From Prevotella sp. (GTDB lineage Bacteria; Bacteroidota; Bacteroidia; Bacteroidales; Bacteroidaceae), in contig JAFRMM010000195.1 in the NCBI GenBank assembly GCA_017430675.1, positions 27,519 through 91,518 of the forward strand: a stretch of DNA of 64,000 nucleotides, read 5' to 3'. Below are positions 17,742 through 25,944 of this stretch, one piece after another. The notes under the pieces are model-generated. The model saw only the letters and a program-made list of their open reading frames with translations, was not told where the DNA came from and did no database searches. The position numbers and the translations under genes were made by a program. Numbering within the stretch: the stretch's first letter is position 1; the number at the start of each line of letters is the position of its first letter.

Positions 17742-19922
17742 ATGAAAAGAAACAGAATTGTAGTTATCATAGTTGGCCTAGTTCTCCTAGGTTCTCCTAT
17801 CAAAGCCCAAGACGACGTGAAAATAGGCAAGCAGAATATCAAATTGAATAGTGAGTTGATGACCCCAGAGGCGCTCTGGGCGATGGGGCGTATCGGCGCT
17901 GCCGAGGCCAATGCCGATGGCACGCAGATTGTCTATCAGGTGGGCTACTATAGTGTGAAAGCCAACAAGAGCCAGCAGAAGATTGCCGTCATCAATGCCG
18001 ACGGCACCGGCAATACGACTCTGACCACTGGCACGAAGAGCGAGACCGATCCCACCTGGTACAATGGCAAGATCGCCTTCCTCTCTGGCGGACAGATCTG
18101 GACGATGAATGCCGACGGCTCTGACCGTCAGCAGATCTCGAAGACCTCAAAGGATATCGAGGGCTTTAAGTTCTCGCCCGACGGTAAGAAGGTCATCCTC
18201 CTCCACTCCATCGACTTCCACGAAATCATCCAGAAGAATCCCGATGATCTGCCCAAGGCTACTGGCCGTCTGGTGACAGATCTGATGTACCGCCACTGGG
18301 ACCACTATGTGGAGTCGATCCAACACCCCTTCGTGGCAACAATAACCAATAACCAATATCCAATAACCGATGGTATTGACATCCTCGAGGGTGAGCCCTA
18401 CGAGTGTCCGATGGAGCCATTCGGTGGCATGGAGCAGTTAGCCTGGAGTCCTGACTCGAAGACCATCGCCTATACCTGTCGCAAGAAGACGGGCGTGGCC
18501 TATGCCATCTCCACCGATTCCGACATCTATTTATATAATATAGGTACGCGCGAGACGAAGAATCTCTGCAAGCCCGAGGGCTATCAGGAGCCGGAGATCG
18601 ATCCGACCAAGACGATGAAGTACCAAAAGATCAACGCTGCGGAGAACCTGAAGAACAACGTGGGCTACGACCAGAACCCCAAGTTCTCGCCAGACGGTAA
18701 GTATGTCGCCTGGCTCTCGATGGAGCGCAACGGCTATGAGGCCGACCGTAACCGCCTGTGCTGCTACGACTTAGCCACTGGCGAGAAGAAATACCTCACG
18801 GAGTCGTTCGACTCGAATGTTGATGACTTCGTATGGAGCGACTCAAAGGATGCCATGATCTACTTCATCGGTGTCTGGCACGCCACGGAGAATCTCTATG
18901 CCGTGAATTGGAAGGGAGAACTCAAACAACTCACGGAGACGTGGGACGACTTCGGATCGATCCATCTGATGAACAACGGCAAGCAGTTGCTGATGGAGCG
19001 TCACAACTACCTCTCACCGGCTGACCTCTATATCGTCACACCGAACTTCAAGAAACCAGAGAAGACGGCCATCACGCAGTTGACCTTCGAGAACAAACAT
19101 ATCCTCGACCAACTCGCCAAGCCCACCATCCAACAGCGTTGGGTGAAGACCAGCGACGGCAAGGACATGCTCACCTGGATCATCCTGCCGCCGAACTTCG
19201 ACGAAAGCAAGAAATACCCCACCCTACTCTTCTGCGAGGGTGGTCCGCAGAGTCCTGTCAGCCAGTTCTGGAGTTACCGTTGGAACTTCATGATCATGGC
19301 ATCGAACGGCTATGTCATCGTAGCCCCCAACCGTCGTGGTCTGCCCGGTTTCGGACAGGAATGGCTCGAAGAAATCTCCGGCGACTGGACGGGACAGTGC
19401 ATGAAGGACTATCTGGCTGCCATCGACGATGCTGCCAATAACCTGCCCTATGTCGATAAGGACAAACTCGGTGCCGTGGGTGCCAGTTTTGGTGGTTTCT
19501 CCGTCTATTACCTCGCCGGGCATCACGACAAGCGTTTCAAGGCGTTCATCGCCCACGACGGTGCCTTCAATCTCGAGTCGATGTACACGGATACGGAAGA
19601 AGTGTTCTTCTCAAACTGGGAATACGATGACGCCTACTGGAACAAAGACCAGACGGCCAACGCCACCCGTACCTACGAGTATTCGCCGCATAAGTTCGTG
19701 GATCAGTGGGACACCCCGATCCTCTGCATCCACGGCGAGAAGGACTACCGCATCGTGTATAACCAGGGCATGGGTGCCTTCAATGCCGCCCGTCTGCGCG
19801 GCATCCCCGCCGAACTGCTCATCTTCCCTGATGAGAACCACTGGGTATTGAAGCCCCAGAACGGCATCCTCTGGCAGCGCACGTTCTTCAACTGGCTCGA
19901 CCGCTGGCTGAAGACCAATTAA
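17742..19922 (+). CDS. S9 family serine peptidase (prolyl oligopeptidase type)
   Basis: Exported peptidase of 726 residues. A signal peptide (NRIVVIIVGLVLLGSPIKAQ) is followed by a beta-propeller domain (about residues 40-450) with TolB/WD40-like NADGSDR and FSPDGK repeats, then an alpha/beta-hydrolase domain. The catalytic Ser is 582 in GASFGGFS, with Asp668 (HGEKD) and His700 (ENHW). It probably releases di- or tripeptides in the periplasm. An AT-rich repeat at 18341-18370 is translated in frame as ITNNQYPIT near residue 204, in a propeller loop. The gene lies four bases after yidC and 30 before an MFS transporter. Confidence 0.93.
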   Translation: MKRNRIVVIIVGLVLLGSPIKAQDDVKIGKQNIKLNSELMTPEALWAMGRIGAAEANADGTQIVYQVGYYSVKANKSQQKIAVINADGTGNTTLTTGTKSETDPTWYNGKIAFLSGGQIWTMNADGSDRQQISKTSKDIEGFKFSPDGKKVILLHSIDFHEIIQKNPDDLPKATGRLVTDLMYRHWDHYVESIQHPFVATITNNQYPITDGIDILEGEPYECPMEPFGGMEQLAWSPDSKTIAYTCRKKTGVAYAISTDSDIYLYNIGTRETKNLCKPEGYQEPEIDPTKTMKYQKINAAENLKNNVGYDQNPKFSPDGKYVAWLSMERNGYEADRNRLCCYDLATGEKKYLTESFDSNVDDFVWSDSKDAMIYFIGVWHATENLYAVNWKGELKQLTETWDDFGSIHLMNNGKQLLMERHNYLSPADLYIVTPNFKKPEKTAITQLTFENKHILDQLAKPTIQQRWVKTSDGKDMLTWIILPPNFDESKKYPTLLFCEGGPQSPVSQFWSYRWNFMIMASNGYVIVAPNRRGLPGFGQEWLEEISGDWTGQCMKDYLAAIDDAANNLPYVDKDKLGAVGASFGGFSVYYLAGHHDKRFKAFIAHDGAFNLESMYTDTEEVFFSNWEYDDAYWNKDQTANATRTYEYSPHKFVDQWDTPILCIHGEKDYRIVYNQGMGAFNAARLRGIPAELLIFPDENHWVLKPQNGILWQRTFFNWLDRWLKTN
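18341..18370. repeat. AT-rich AATAACC repeat inside the S9 peptidase gene
   Basis: Tandem units of CAATAACC / CAATATCC ending in AACCGAT. The same units occur in opposite orientation at 36254-36291, where they encode the end of guanine deaminase. Both are read as ITNN in the protein. Confidence 0.6.
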
Positions 19923-19949
19923 TAATTGATAATTGAAAATTGATAATCA
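19920..19949. repeat. AATTGATAATTGAAAATTGATAAT intergenic repeat (short AT repeat)
   Basis: Three imperfect units of AATTGA/TAATTGA fill the 30-base gap between the S9 peptidase stop and the MFS start. It resembles the short AT repeats found elsewhere in this window between genes. Confidence 0.45.
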
Positions 19950-19952
19950 GAT

Positions 19953-21575
19953 ATGACACAGACTATTCAAAAGACCCTTCGCGACTCCGCCGGTATGCGG
20001 TGGACCGCATTGCTGCTGCTCGCCTTGGCGATGTTCTGCAGTTACATCTTCATGGATATCCTCTCGCCCATCAAGGACCTGATGCAGGAGACCCGCGGCT
20101 GGGACTCCACCGCCTTCGGTACGATGCAGGGCTCAGAGGTGTTCCTCAACGTGTTCGTGTTCTTCCTCATCTTTGCAGGTATCATCCTCGACAAGATGGG
20201 CGTGCGTTTCACCGCCGTGCTCTCTGCAGCCGTGATGCTCGTCGGTGCCTGTGTGAAATGGTATGCCGTCAGTGAAAGTTTCATGGGAAGCGGACTCGAG
20301 ACATGGTTCACCAATAACCTGAACTATATCCCCATCTTCGATGAACTGGGCGTGTCGCCTTTCTACGAGGGTATGCCCGCATCGGCTAAGTTCGCCGCCT
20401 GTGGCTTCATGATCTTCGGCTGTGGCTGTGAGATGTGTGGTATCACCGTATCAAGAGGTATCGTGAAATGGTTCAAGGGTCGTGAGATGGCCTTGGCCAT
20501 GGGGTCCGAGATGGCACTGGCCCGTCTGGGTGTCGCCACCTGTATGATCTTCTCACCGTTCTTCGCCCGTCTGGGTGGTGAGATCTCCGTCACCCGCAGC
20601 GTCGCCTTCGGTGTGGTACTGATGTGCATCGCCCTCATCATGACCATCGTGTATTTCTTCATGGATCAGAAACTCGACTCGCAGACTGGTGAGGCAGAGG
20701 AGAAAGACGATCCCTTCAAGATCAGCGATATCGGTACGATCCTCAGCGACAGCGGTTTCTGGATTGTCGCCCTGCTCTGTGTGCTCTACTACTCGGCCAT
20801 CTTCCCCTTCCAGAAGTATGCCGTGAACATGCTGCAGTGCAACCTCACGCTGACGGCTCCCGATGCTGATTCGTTCTGGGCCTCATCGAGCGTCACCATC
20901 GTACAGTATATCATCATGCTCATCGTGGCTGCTGCCGGTTTCGCCAGTAACTTCCAGAAGAAGGCCAACCTGAAATACGGTCTGTTAGGGCTCTCCATCG
21001 TCGCACTGATCACCTATTGTTATATGGGTTACATGCGCCAGTCGGCAGAGTCGATCTTCGCCGTGTTCCCATTGCTGGCCGTGCTCATCACCCCGATCCT
21101 CGGCAGTTACCTCGACCATCACGGTAAGGCTGCCTCGATGCTGGTATTAGGTTCACTGTTGCTCATCGGCTGTCACCTGACCTTCGCCTTCGTACTGCCC
21201 GCCTTCAAGGATAGTCCTGTTGGTGGTATCATCATCGCTTACACCACCATCTTAGTGCTCGGTGCCTCGTTCTCACTGGTGCCAGCCTCACTCTGGCCTT
21301 CCGTTCCCAAACTCGTAGATGCCAAGGTGATCGGTTCGGCCTACGCCCTGATCTTCTGGATCCAGAACATCGGCCTGTGGCTGTTCCCGTTGCTCATCGG
21401 TAAGGTGCTCGACGCCACGAACCCCGGTGTGACCGATCCCACGAAGTTCGACTATACGGCTCCGCTGGTGATGCTCGCCTGTCTCGGTGTGGCAGCCCTC
21501 ATCCTCGGTTTCGTACTGAAAGTCGTGGATCGCAAGAAAGGCATTGGCCTTGAACTCCCCAACATCACAGAATAA
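19953..21575 (+). CDS. Major facilitator superfamily transporter (larger paralogue)
   Basis: Inner-membrane transporter of 540 residues with about 12 membrane helices. The first is WTALLLLALAMFCSYIFMD. The A-type MFS motif between helices 2 and 3 is GIILDKMGVRF. A cytoplasmic loop (MDQKLDSQTGEAEEKDDPFK) separates the halves. It is clearly paralogous to the transporter at 23065: same motifs and order, with GCGCEMCGITVSRGIVKWFKGREMALAMG mirrored there. Co-transcription with a peptidase makes peptide or amino-acid transport plausible (some similarity to MFSD1-like carriers), but this is inference. Confidence 0.9.
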   Translation: MTQTIQKTLRDSAGMRWTALLLLALAMFCSYIFMDILSPIKDLMQETRGWDSTAFGTMQGSEVFLNVFVFFLIFAGIILDKMGVRFTAVLSAAVMLVGACVKWYAVSESFMGSGLETWFTNNLNYIPIFDELGVSPFYEGMPASAKFAACGFMIFGCGCEMCGITVSRGIVKWFKGREMALAMGSEMALARLGVATCMIFSPFFARLGGEISVTRSVAFGVVLMCIALIMTIVYFFMDQKLDSQTGEAEEKDDPFKISDIGTILSDSGFWIVALLCVLYYSAIFPFQKYAVNMLQCNLTLTAPDADSFWASSSVTIVQYIIMLIVAAAGFASNFQKKANLKYGLLGLSIVALITYCYMGYMRQSAESIFAVFPLLAVLITPILGSYLDHHGKAASMLVLGSLLLIGCHLTFAFVLPAFKDSPVGGIIIAYTTILVLGASFSLVPASLWPSVPKLVDAKVIGSAYALIFWIQNIGLWLFPLLIGKVLDATNPGVTDPTKFDYTAPLVMLACLGVAALILGFVLKVVDRKKGIGLELPNITE

Positions 21576-21587
21576 TACAAACACAAT

Positions 21588-23051
21588 ATGAAAATAGGAT
21601 TCGACAACGAGAAATACCTCAAGATCCAGTCTGAGCATATCAAGGAGCGTATTGCCCAGTTCGACGGCAAACTGTATATGGAGTTGGGTGGCAAACTCTT
21701 CGATGACCACCATGCCTCTCGCGTGCTGCCCGGTTTCAAGCCCGACTCCAAACTCCGTATGCTGGCCCAGTTGCGCGACTCCATCGAGATCGTCATCGTG
21801 GTCAGTGCGGAGGATATTGAGCGAAACAAGGTGCGCGCCGACCTCGGCATCACCTACGACGAGGATGTGCTCCGTCTGCGCGACGAGTTCATGAGCCGTA
21901 ACTTCTACGTGGGCTCTGTCGTCATCACCCACTACAACGGCCAGAGTGCCGCAGACCAGTTCCGTCATCGTCTGGAGCGTATGGATATCAAGAGTTACAT
22001 CCACTACCCCATTGACGGCTATCCCACTAACGTCGAACTGATTGCCAGCGACGAGGGCTTCGGCAAGAACGACTACGTGGAGACCTCGCGCGAACTGGTC
22101 ATCGTCACGGCTCCTGGTCCCGGCAGCGGTAAGATGGCCACCTGTCTGTCGCAACTCTACAACGAGAACAAGCGTGGCATCCGTGCGGGCTATGCCAAGT
22201 TCGAGACATTCCCTGTATGGAACCTGCCTTTGAAGCACCCCGTGAATATCGCCTACGAGGCTGCCACTGCCGACCTCAACGATGTGAATATGATCGACCC
22301 CTTCCATTTGGAGGCCTACGGCAAGACGGCCATCAACTACAACCGCGACATCGAGATCTTCCCCGTGCTGAATGCGCTCTTCGAGGGCATCTACGGCGAG
22401 AATCCCTATAAGTCGCCGACGGACATGGGTGTCAATATGATCGGTTTCTGCATCAGTGACGACGAGGTGTGCTGCAAGGCCTCGAAGGACGAGATCATCC
22501 GCCGCTTCTACGCCGCCACTAACAAACTGGCCGACGGTGCCGACAACGAAAACGAGGTCAGCAAGATCCGTCTGCTGTTCAACCAGGCGAAGATCACCAC
22601 GGCCTTCCGTCCCGTGACCACTGCCGCCTACGAAAAGAAACTGGAGAGCGGTCATACGGCTGCCGCCATCGAACTGGAGGACGGCACGATCATCACGTCA
22701 AAGTCATCACCCCTGCTCGGCTGCAGCGCTGCCCTGCTGCTCAATGCCACCAAGTATCTGGCTGGCATCGACCACGAGGCCAAACTGATCCCCGAGAGTC
22801 TGATAGAGCCCGTACAGAAGACCAAAACCGAATATCTCGGTGCCAAGAATCCCCGTCTGCATACCGACGAGGTGCTCGTGGCACTCAGCGTCTATTCTAC
22901 GAACGACGATAACTGCCGCAAGGCACTGGAGCAGTTGCCTAAGTTGCGCGACTGTCAGGTACATTCCACAGTGATGCTCTCCGAGGTGGATCGTAAGATA
23001 TTCAAGAAACTCGGCTGCGGCCTCACCTGCGACCCTGTCAGGAAAAAGTAA
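21588..23051 (+). CDS. DUF1846 domain-containing protein
   Basis: Cytoplasmic protein of 487 residues matching the DUF1846 family over its full length: MKIGFDNEKYLKIQSEHI, DGKLYMELGGKLFDDHHASR, VLPGFKPDSKLRML, TAPGPGSGKMATCLSQLYNE (a P-loop-like glycine-rich segment near residue 180) and YKSPTDMGVNMIG. Structural work on the family points to a nucleotide-binding fold, but the reaction is not established as far as I know. It sits between two paralogous MFS genes with gaps of 12 and 13 bases, so it may act on the transported compound. Confidence 0.93.
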   Translation: MKIGFDNEKYLKIQSEHIKERIAQFDGKLYMELGGKLFDDHHASRVLPGFKPDSKLRMLAQLRDSIEIVIVVSAEDIERNKVRADLGITYDEDVLRLRDEFMSRNFYVGSVVITHYNGQSAADQFRHRLERMDIKSYIHYPIDGYPTNVELIASDEGFGKNDYVETSRELVIVTAPGPGSGKMATCLSQLYNENKRGIRAGYAKFETFPVWNLPLKHPVNIAYEAATADLNDVNMIDPFHLEAYGKTAINYNRDIEIFPVLNALFEGIYGENPYKSPTDMGVNMIGFCISDDEVCCKASKDEIIRRFYAATNKLADGADNENEVSKIRLLFNQAKITTAFRPVTTAAYEKKLESGHTAAAIELEDGTIITSKSSPLLGCSAALLLNATKYLAGIDHEAKLIPESLIEPVQKTKTEYLGAKNPRLHTDEVLVALSVYSTNDDNCRKALEQLPKLRDCQVHSTVMLSEVDRKIFKKLGCGLTCDPVRKK

Positions 23052-23064
23052 AAAGGTAAAGCAC

Positions 23065-24465
23065 GTGGCCGAAGCAATCAGACAACGGCTCAACGACTCC
23101 CCCGTCGCCCGATGGACAGTGCTCTTCATCGTAGCCACGGCTATGATGATGGGTTACTTCGTCAACGACGTGATGTCGCCATTGGAGACGCTGCTGGAAA
23201 TGCCCCGCAGCGAGGGCGGTCTCGCTTGGACACCATCCGACTACGGATTCTTCTCAGGCGCTGGCAGTTTCATCAACGTCTTCCTGCTGATGCTTTTCTT
23301 CTCGGGCCTGATCCTCGACAAGATGGGCATCCGCTTCACGGGCGTGCTGGCCTGCAGCCTGATGGTGATAGGTACGCTGCTCAAACTCTATGGCGTGACC
23401 GCTGACTTCGGCACGGAAGAAATCAATATCTTCGGATTCCAACTGCCGATGTCCGTGGCTGTCGCCTCACTCGGCTTCTCCATCTTCGGCGTAGGCTATG
23501 AGATGACGGGCATCACGGTCTCGAAGGCCATGGTGCGCTGGTTCACAGGCCACGAACTGGCCTTGGCGATGGGTATCCAGTTGGCGATGGCCCGCCTCGG
23601 CACGGCTGCCGCCCTCAGCGTCTCTGCTCCGATAGCCCGCCACTTCACGCTCTCCACACCCCTGCTCGTCGCGCTCTCCTTCCTCATCATCGGCCTCCTG
23701 GCATTCCTCGTCTTCTGCGTGATGGACCGCCGCTTAGATGAATCAAGGGGACAGGTCCATGATTCGGCTGCAAGCCTGAATCACGCGACCTGTCCCCCTG
23801 ATTCATCGGACTCATCCGAGGAATTCCGCCTCGCCGACATCGGCGTGACCCTCCGCAATCCAGGTTTCTGGCTGATCACGCTCTTCTGCGTGCTCTTCTA
23901 CTCGGCCGTCTCGCCGTTTCTGAAGTTCTCCACAAAGTTGATGGTGATGAAATACGGCGTCGATGCCGACATCGCGGGCATCTTCTCCTCCATCGCGCCC
24001 TTCGGCACCATCCTCATGACACCCCTCTTCGGACTGTTCTATGACCGCTATGGCAAGGGAGTGACGCTGGTGATTACGGGTGCCCTAATGCTGACGGCCG
24101 TACATTTCGGTTTCTCCCTGCCGATGCATTCCGCTACCGTTGCCATCGCCTTGATGGTCACACTCAGCATCGGCTACTCTTTAGCCCCCGCCGCCCTCTG
24201 GCCCTGCGTGCCAAAGATCATCCCTCTGAAGTGCCTCGGCACCGCCTACTCGATGATCTTCTTCATCCAAAACTTCGGGCGCGCCATCATCCCCATGTTC
24301 GTGGGCCGCGCCAACGAGACCGATCCCACCTACACCACCTCCATGCTCATCTTCGGCTTCACCGCCCTCGGTGCCGCCCTCACCGCCATAGCCATGCTTT
24401 ATGTGGATAGAAAAAGGCACTACGGTCTCCAACTGCCAAACATTCACCTTTCAGCCAAGGCGTAA
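23065..24465 (+). CDS. Major facilitator superfamily transporter (smaller paralogue)
   Basis: Transporter of 466 residues with about 12 helices, paralogous to the 19953-21575 product (GLILDKMGIRF, GVGYEMTGITVSKAMVRWF). No ATG fits, so the GTG at 23065, 13 bases after the DUF1846 stop, is taken as start. The central cytoplasmic loop, about residues 225-248, is encoded by a 71-bp palindrome (23737-23807) not present in the paralogue. The last residues (HLSAKA) and stop are encoded by the first unit of the repeat cluster at 24445. It ends the yidC operon. Confidence 0.9.
   Translation: MAEAIRQRLNDSPVARWTVLFIVATAMMMGYFVNDVMSPLETLLEMPRSEGGLAWTPSDYGFFSGAGSFINVFLLMLFFSGLILDKMGIRFTGVLACSLMVIGTLLKLYGVTADFGTEEINIFGFQLPMSVAVASLGFSIFGVGYEMTGITVSKAMVRWFTGHELALAMGIQLAMARLGTAAALSVSAPIARHFTLSTPLLVALSFLIIGLLAFLVFCVMDRRLDESRGQVHDSAASLNHATCPPDSSDSSEEFRLADIGVTLRNPGFWLITLFCVLFYSAVSPFLKFSTKLMVMKYGVDADIAGIFSSIAPFGTILMTPLFGLFYDRYGKGVTLVITGALMLTAVHFGFSLPMHSATVAIALMVTLSIGYSLAPAALWPCVPKIIPLKCLGTAYSMIFFIQNFGRAIIPMFVGRANETDPTYTTSMLIFGFTALGAALTAIAMLYVDRKRHYGLQLPNIHLSAKA
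23737..23807. repeat. REP-like palindrome inside the MFS gene
   Basis: Arms 23737-23757 and 23787-23807 are 21 bp each with one mismatch. They contain GGGGACAGGTC and GATGAATCA. Between them TGATTCGGC and GCCTGAATCA form a second stem with one bulge. It is read in frame as part of a cytoplasmic loop. The core resembles the palindrome in mutS2 at 61573-61644. Confidence 0.8.
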
Positions 24466-24776
24466 TACACTGATACGCAAGAAGTTCGGCTGAAGGGTAA
24501 ATATTGGTGTACTCCGATGGCCTGAGGGAACTGCTTTGGGAGTCTAAAGCATTGACTTTTGCTCCAATTCTCGAGAGAATTCATCCATAAAGAGCCACTT
24601 ATTTTTCCTAAAGAGGCTCCAAATAATTGTCCCAAGCTTTGGGACAAACCCCAAAAAACATACAGCACAAACTTTCCGATACGCAAAAGCCTCAAGAGAG
24701 CCTCAGAAAGACACCCAGGAAAACACCTTTCAGCCGAAGTGCCTGACAATCAGCCGACAAGCTTCTGGCTGAAAGG
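24445..24776. repeat. Intergenic cluster of palindromic units
   Basis: CACCTTTCAGCC occurs at 24445-24456 and 24724-24735. The reverse unit occurs as GGCTGAAGG at 24488-24496 and GGCTGAAAGG at 24767-24776. GATACGCAA occurs twice (near 24472 and 24678). There is also an AATTCTC-GA-GAGAATT hairpin (24566-24581) and TTGTCCCAA-GCT-TTGGGACAA (near 24618-24638). I see no supportable gene here. The region from 24777 to 24992 holds only AT-rich sequence leading into the next promoter. Confidence 0.6.
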
Positions 24777-24992
24777 AAAAAGAAATAAAGATTTCCCTTG
24801 CATATTATGCAAACGTACGACATGATGATCAGCTTTTCGATTTTTCATCAGCATCACATTTATGGTGAACAAAGAACTAATTCGCCTGCAATAATAATCA
24901 AAAGATCACGAACCGCCAAAGAAATTAAGAAATAATTGAAATGGAACAGAAAGATTTTTGTCTCTTTTCGTGGTAAATCTGAAAAGATTTTG

Positions 24993-25000
24993 TATATTTG
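24993..25000 (+). promoter_or_regulatory. -7 promoter element for the candidate RNA
   Basis: TATATTTG followed by CA. It precedes a structured, non-coding stretch that ends in a terminator. The -33 position holds TTTCG rather than TTTG. Confidence 0.6.
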
Positions 25001-25006
25001 CATCGT

Positions 25007-25186
25007 GTTTCGTAAGAGACATAACATTTTGGTTGCTCAATCGCTTCTCGAACTTGCACCTCGGTATAGCAAAAAGAGCAAACACCCAATATCCGGAGAG
25101 CTCACGTTTTAGGCGTGGGTGATCCCATAGGATATTGGAGGCTGTGCAAGGCCTGAGAAGCGTATGGTGAGAGCCTACGCTTTTTG
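25007..25186 (+). ncRNA. Candidate structured non-coding RNA (6S-like or riboswitch-like leader)
   Basis: About 180 bases between a promoter and an intrinsic terminator, with no coding frame. Pairings visible: a GTTTC-GTAA-GAGAC hairpin (25007-25020); GGTT-GCTCA 25031-25039 with TGAGAGCC 25168-25175; GCTTCTC 25043-25049 with GAGAAGC 25155-25161; CTTGCAC 25053-25059 with GTGCAAG 25144-25150; CCAATATCC 25086-25094 with GGATATTGG 25130-25138; CTCACG 25101-25106 with CGTGGG 25114-25119. This is one long hairpin with a large asymmetric internal loop (25060-25085), a shape seen in 6S RNA. Alternatively it is a cis-acting leader of the broken lipoprotein gene downstream, because the outer stem and the terminator stem cannot form together. 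I could not assign it to a known family. Confidence 0.6.
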
Positions 25187-25188
25187 TG
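25159..25188 (+). terminator. Intrinsic terminator of the candidate RNA
   Basis: AGCGTATGG (25159-25167) pairs with CCTACGCT (25174-25181) with one bulge, followed by TTTTTGTG. Its 5' arm overlaps the GAGAAGC strand of the main stem. Confidence 0.7.
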
Positions 25189-25208
25189 TAATTACTAATA
25201 ATGTGAGT

Positions 25209-25470
25209 ATGAAAAAAATGATTATGCTATTATGGTGTATCGCTTTTTGTCATCCTGTTCTTCTACTTTAGAAGACAGGGCAAGGAAACAGATGCATAAA
25301 ACTTTAGCTACAGAGTTTAAATATGCCGATGACTTTGAGATTACAAACGAAAATGTCATTTACAGATCTGACTCTGTTTTTATTATGCTGTTCCATATGA
25401 AGGGGAAAAGGGATAATGGAGAAAGTGCTGAAGGGAATATGGAATATGCATATGAAGAACGATCTATGTG
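25209..25470 (+). pseudogene. Frameshifted, truncated lipoprotein gene
   Basis: The ATG at 25209 starts KKMIMLLWCIAF, the hydrophobic part of a signal peptide, but the frame stops at 25271. The other frame continues FLSSCSSTLEDRARKQ, with a lipobox (LSSC) and a mature lipoprotein start. Adding one T to the T5 run near 25240 joins them into one lipoprotein. Homology-like sequence (KYADDFEITNENVIYRSDSV...) ends around 25465, where the reading runs into antisense sequence of a DUF6169-like gene, so the 3' end is also lost. The original function is unknown. A sequencing error could explain the T-run but not the missing 3' end. Confidence 0.65.
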
Positions 25471-25690
25471 TGACAGTCTGTTTGACCTTAGTGTCGCGCT
25501 CAGCACGGACGTGGCGTACATTGTTGATATAAAACTGGTAGGTATCGCAGCCGCCGATAGGTGAGTCTTCTTCCAATTCTATCTTGTAGAGCACGTCGTG
25601 TTCGGTCTCAAACAGGTAAATGCCGTTTGCAATCTCTTCTATGGTGTATGGACTGGCGGCCTGGATGCGAGAGAAGTCGAGTTGTTTCAT
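25471..25690 (-). pseudogene. 5' fragment of a DUF6169-like gene
   Basis: From the ATG at 25690 the first 73 residues look like a real protein: KQLDFSRIQAASPYTIEEI, GIYLFETEHDVLYKIELEED, YQFYINNV and DTKVKQTV, which I match tentatively to DUF6169. After V73 (about 25472) the frame runs on into the antisense of the broken lipoprotein gene. Full-length relatives are longer, so the 3' half appears to be deleted at a junction with the lipoprotein remnant. The frame stays open to 25304, so a chimeric 128-residue product is possible. Confidence 0.5.
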
Positions 25691-25708
25691 AGTATCTTGT
25701 GATGGTTA

Positions 25709-25840
25709 TCATCCGACGGCGACGGTTGTACCGTGGCGCTCAGCATAGATACGTGATAATTCCTCGTCGCTCTTTTCGAGCCAGGCCTTCTTCTTTGCAA
25801 TGGATTGGCGGAGTCTCGCCAGAGCTTCTGTCTTTTTCAT
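25709..25840 (-). CDS. Small 43-residue basic protein
   Basis: ATG at 25840 to TGA at 25709, a 43-residue charged helical peptide: MKKTEALARLRQSIAKKKAW then LEKSDEELSRIYAERHG. It has a good promoter (TATCTTTG at 25872-25879 with CTTG 20 bases further out) and lies 19 bases before the DUF6169-like ATG, so the two form a small operon. No family is recognised. A two-gene arrangement of small proteins could be a toxin-antitoxin pair, but nothing in either sequence shows this. Confidence 0.6.
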   Translation of the reverse strand: MKKTEALARLRQSIAKKKAWLEKSDEELSRIYAERHGTTVAVG

Positions 25841-25871
25841 ATTGTTATTCCTTTTACTTTAATTTCGTCTG

Positions 25872-25903
25872 CAAAGATAAGAACAAATCTTGAAATTTGC
25901 AAG
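25872..25903 (-). promoter_or_regulatory. Promoter for the 43-residue gene
   Basis: Minus strand: CTTG (plus CAAG 25900-25903), 20 bases, TATCTTTG (plus CAAAGATA 25872-25879). Confidence 0.65.
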
Positions 25904-25944
25904 TTTTTCTTTGTTTTTTTGAATGCAGAAGCGGGCGACGAGTG

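Noticed and set aside
21288..22655. Long minus-strand open frame (455 codons) opposite the MFS and DUF1846 genes
   Set aside because: Both plus-strand genes are well-supported family members; the antisense frame has no domain, and long antisense frames are expected at this codon bias. The same applies to 26846-27838, 36701-37711, 51648-52727 and 59305-60255.
24444..24825. Two overlapping open frames in the gap after the MFS operon
   Set aside because: They are built from palindromic repeat units, overlap each other on opposite strands and show no domain or promoter.
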